A DNA stretch of 7,347 nt, from positions 1-7,347 of the forward strand of contig DAOWEE010000120.1 in NCBI GenBank assembly GCA_030638625.1. Direction: 5' to 3'. The notes below the pieces were generated by a model. It searched no databases, had not been told where the DNA came from, and saw nothing but the letters and a program-made list of their open reading frames with translations. Positions within the stretch are counted from its first letter, which is position 1. Each line of letters starts with the position of its first letter. Below, in pieces: positions 5,469 through 7,347 of this stretch. The position numbers and the translations under genes were made by a program. The DNA is from Methanosarcinales archaeon. Lineage in GTDB: Archaea > Halobacteriota > Methanosarcinia > Methanosarcinales > Methanocomedenaceae.

Positions 5469-7347
5469 TTGGCAATTCTCACAGATAACGAAATACGGGA
5501 CATAAACAACTATCTTCAATCAGGAAAATCATTACCTGAAAAGTACAGGTTCCTGCTATTTGAAGATAAACGGGAAGTTGAATTGGTATGGAATGGTAAA
5601 ACCAATGATGTTTGCAATATTGTCATGCCTTTCCAGACAATTGAACAGGTGGATGAGCCCCGTGTTGAATCTGATGTTAAAATGCAAAAATCTCTCTTTG
5701 ATTTTGGTCTTGATGGTAGGGGCAGGCAGTTATCAGGGTGGACTAATAAATTAATATGGGGAGATAATAAATTCATTCTTTCAAGTCTTAAAAACGGTCC
5801 ATTGAGAGAGGAAATTGAGACGCAGGGCGGTATAAAACTGATTTATATTGACCCGCCTTTTGATGTGGGCGCTGATTTTTCCATGAAGATTGAGGTTGGG
5901 GATGCAAAATTTACTAAACAAGCAAATATTTTAGAGTAGCTGGCTTACAGGGATACTTGGGGAAAGGGAGCTGATAGTTTTATTGCAATGATTTATGAGA
6001 GGCTTTCATTAATGCGGGATTTGTTGGCAGATGATGGGAGTATTTATGTTCATTGTGATTGGCGAGTGAATAGTTTTATCCGATTGGTAATGGATGAAAT
6101 ATTTAGTAAGGAAAAATTTCGTAATGAAATAATTTGGACATACAGCGGTGGAGCTATCCCTAATAACGATTTTCCTCGGAAACATGACACTTTACTAAAA
6201 TATAGGAAGTCAGACAAACATATTTTTAACGTTCAGTATCGTCCGTATAACGAACTAACCGCAAAAAGAATGAAAACGATTCATAAAGGGGTGATGGTTG
6301 ATCTTGAACGTGGAACTCCAATAACTGATTGGTGGACTGACATAAAAGTGCCTACTGGTCCAGCTAATAAAGAAAAAATTGGTTACCCAACTCAAAAACC
6401 AGAAGCATTATTGAATCGTATTATCAAAACTTCATCCAACGAAGGCGACATCGTCTGTGACTTCTTCTGTGGTTCAGGAACAACCCTTGCAGTAGCTGAA
6501 AAACTTAACAGGAAATGGATTGGTTCAGACCTTGGGAAATTCGCAATCCATACCACAAGAAAAAGATTGATTGGAGTCCAGAGGGAACTTAAAAATTCAG
6601 AACAAAATTACAGGGCTTTTGAAATCCTCAATCTTGGAAAATACGAAAGGAAGAATTACATCGGTGTAACTCCTAACCTGAGCGATGAAGAAAAACACAA
6701 CCACTTAGAACAAAAAGAAGCAGATTTCAACAAATTGATTCTTCACGCATACAAAGCAGAAAAAGTTGAAAACTTCAAAACATTCCACGGAAAGAAAAAC
6801 AACCGCCTTGTAGCAATCGGACCAATAAACCTCCCTGTTACAAGATTATTCGTGGAAGAAATAATCCTTGAATGCAGGGAAAAGCACATAACAAAAGTGG
6901 ATATCCTGGCTTTTGAATTCGAGATGGGTTTATTCCCAAATATCCAGGAAGAAGCAAAGGGCAAAGGCATTGACTTAGCACTCAAATATATCCCAAGAGA
7001 TGTTTTTGATAAAAAAGCAATTGAGAAAAATCAGGTTGTTTTCAATGATGTTTCCTATATCGAAGTGAAACCGCACTATAAAGACAATTCTATTGCCATT
7101 GAATTAACAGACTTTTCAGTATTTTACAACCAGGATTCGATAAAGAATGCAGAAGAATCATTGAAAAACGGCGGAAGCAAACTTGTTGTTGAGAACGGAC
7201 AGATAATTAAAGTCTCAAAAGATAAAACCGAAGTTATAACTAAAGAAGTAATAACCAAAAAATGGACTGATTGGATTGATTACTGGTCTGTTGATTATGA
7301 CTTTGAAAGCAAAAAGGAAATGGTAAGGGTTGAAAAACTAAAAGACA
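5469..7347 (+). CDS. Beta-class (type III Mod-like) adenine-specific DNA methyltransferase with in-frame TAG; 3' end outside window
   Basis: Predicted SAM-dependent enzyme methylating adenine in a specific DNA sequence, as part of a restriction-modification or phage-defence locus. Counting TAG as residue 157, 626 residues are visible and the frame runs off the edge. Order seen: family-specific N-terminus (REVELVWNGKT, 35-44; PFQTIEQVDEPR, 54-65); NKLIWGDN (93-100); catalytic motif IV DPPF (128-131); TAG at 157; AYRDTWGKG (159-167); DDGSIYVHCDWRV (188-200); a target-recognition-like region (about 220-300); YPTQKPEALL (306-315); SAM-binding motif I DFFCGSGTT (331-339); SDLGKFAIHTTRKR (353-366); and a long C-terminal extension. 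Motif IV before motif I defines the beta class. TTG start with a good ribosome site. AT-richer than smc and purH, suggesting transfer. If TAG stops translation, only 156 residues are made, lacking the SAM site, and the gene is a pseudogene or a split enzyme. A Res-like helicase-nuclease may lie downstream. Confidence 0.88.
5937..5939 (+). other. In-frame TAG codon in the methyltransferase: pyrrolysine candidate, split point or nonsense mutation
   Basis: TTA-GAG-TAG-CTG-GCT-TAC reads Leu-Glu-stop-Leu-Ala-Tyr, between the end of motif IV's block and the conserved AYRDTWG. The frame continues unchanged for 469 further codons without another stop. In related methyltransferases, as I recall them, this position is usually Glu, Gln or Lys, each one base from TAG. 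The genes with visible ends in the window stop with TAA or TGA. Which of the three explanations applies cannot be decided from the window. Confidence 0.6.

Noticed and set aside
6743..6985. Minus-strand frame of 80 codons inside the methyltransferase C-terminal part
   Set aside because: The plus-strand frame here is open and continues the methyltransferase C-terminal domain, so this is an antisense shadow.

Overview
The window looks like a euryarchaeal chromosome fragment, most probably from the Methanosarcinales (methanogens and the related ANME-2 methane oxidisers). This placement is an inference. It rests on an archaeal-type SMC protein, an anchored multi-domain FKBP, Shine-Dalgarno sites of the GGTGAT type, TATA-like boxes instead of -10/-35 pairs, and frequent TTG/GTG starts. 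No rRNA or other decisive marker is present.

Layout: (1) Positions 1-2171, plus strand: the C-terminal 60 percent or so of a chromosome-condensation SMC ATPase (hinge, second coiled-coil arm, C-terminal ATPase head). (2) Positions 2172-2254: a short convergent gap with a hairpin followed, on the minus strand, by a T-rich tract. (3) Minus strand, transcribed from right to left: a small unrecognised gene (4849-5118), purH (3167-4786, final two steps of IMP synthesis), and a membrane-anchored, extracytoplasmic FKBP-type prolyl isomerase (2255-3151). purH and the FKBP gene are almost contiguous and probably co-transcribed. (4) Positions 5119-5468: an AT-rich gap between divergent genes, with promoter elements and imperfect inverted repeats. 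(5) Positions 5469 to the right edge, plus strand: a beta-class (type III Mod-like) adenine-specific DNA methyltransferase, more AT-rich than the genes on the left and probably the first gene of a horizontally acquired restriction-modification or phage-defence locus whose partner lies outside the window.

The most notable observation is that the methyltransferase frame is broken by a single in-frame TAG at 5937-5939, between the DPPF catalytic motif and the conserved AYRDTWG block. The same frame then stays open for 469 codons to the window edge, still encoding conserved family motifs, including the SAM-binding motif. None of the four genes whose ends are visible stops with TAG (three TAA, one TGA). 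In Methanosarcinales, TAG can be read as pyrrolysine, so the candidates are a pyrrolysine-containing DNA methyltransferase, a split two-polypeptide enzyme, and a recent nonsense mutation. A second unusual item is the FKBP, whose large insertion carries a 31-residue-period internal duplication and seven N-glycosylation sequons, all confined to that part of the protein.
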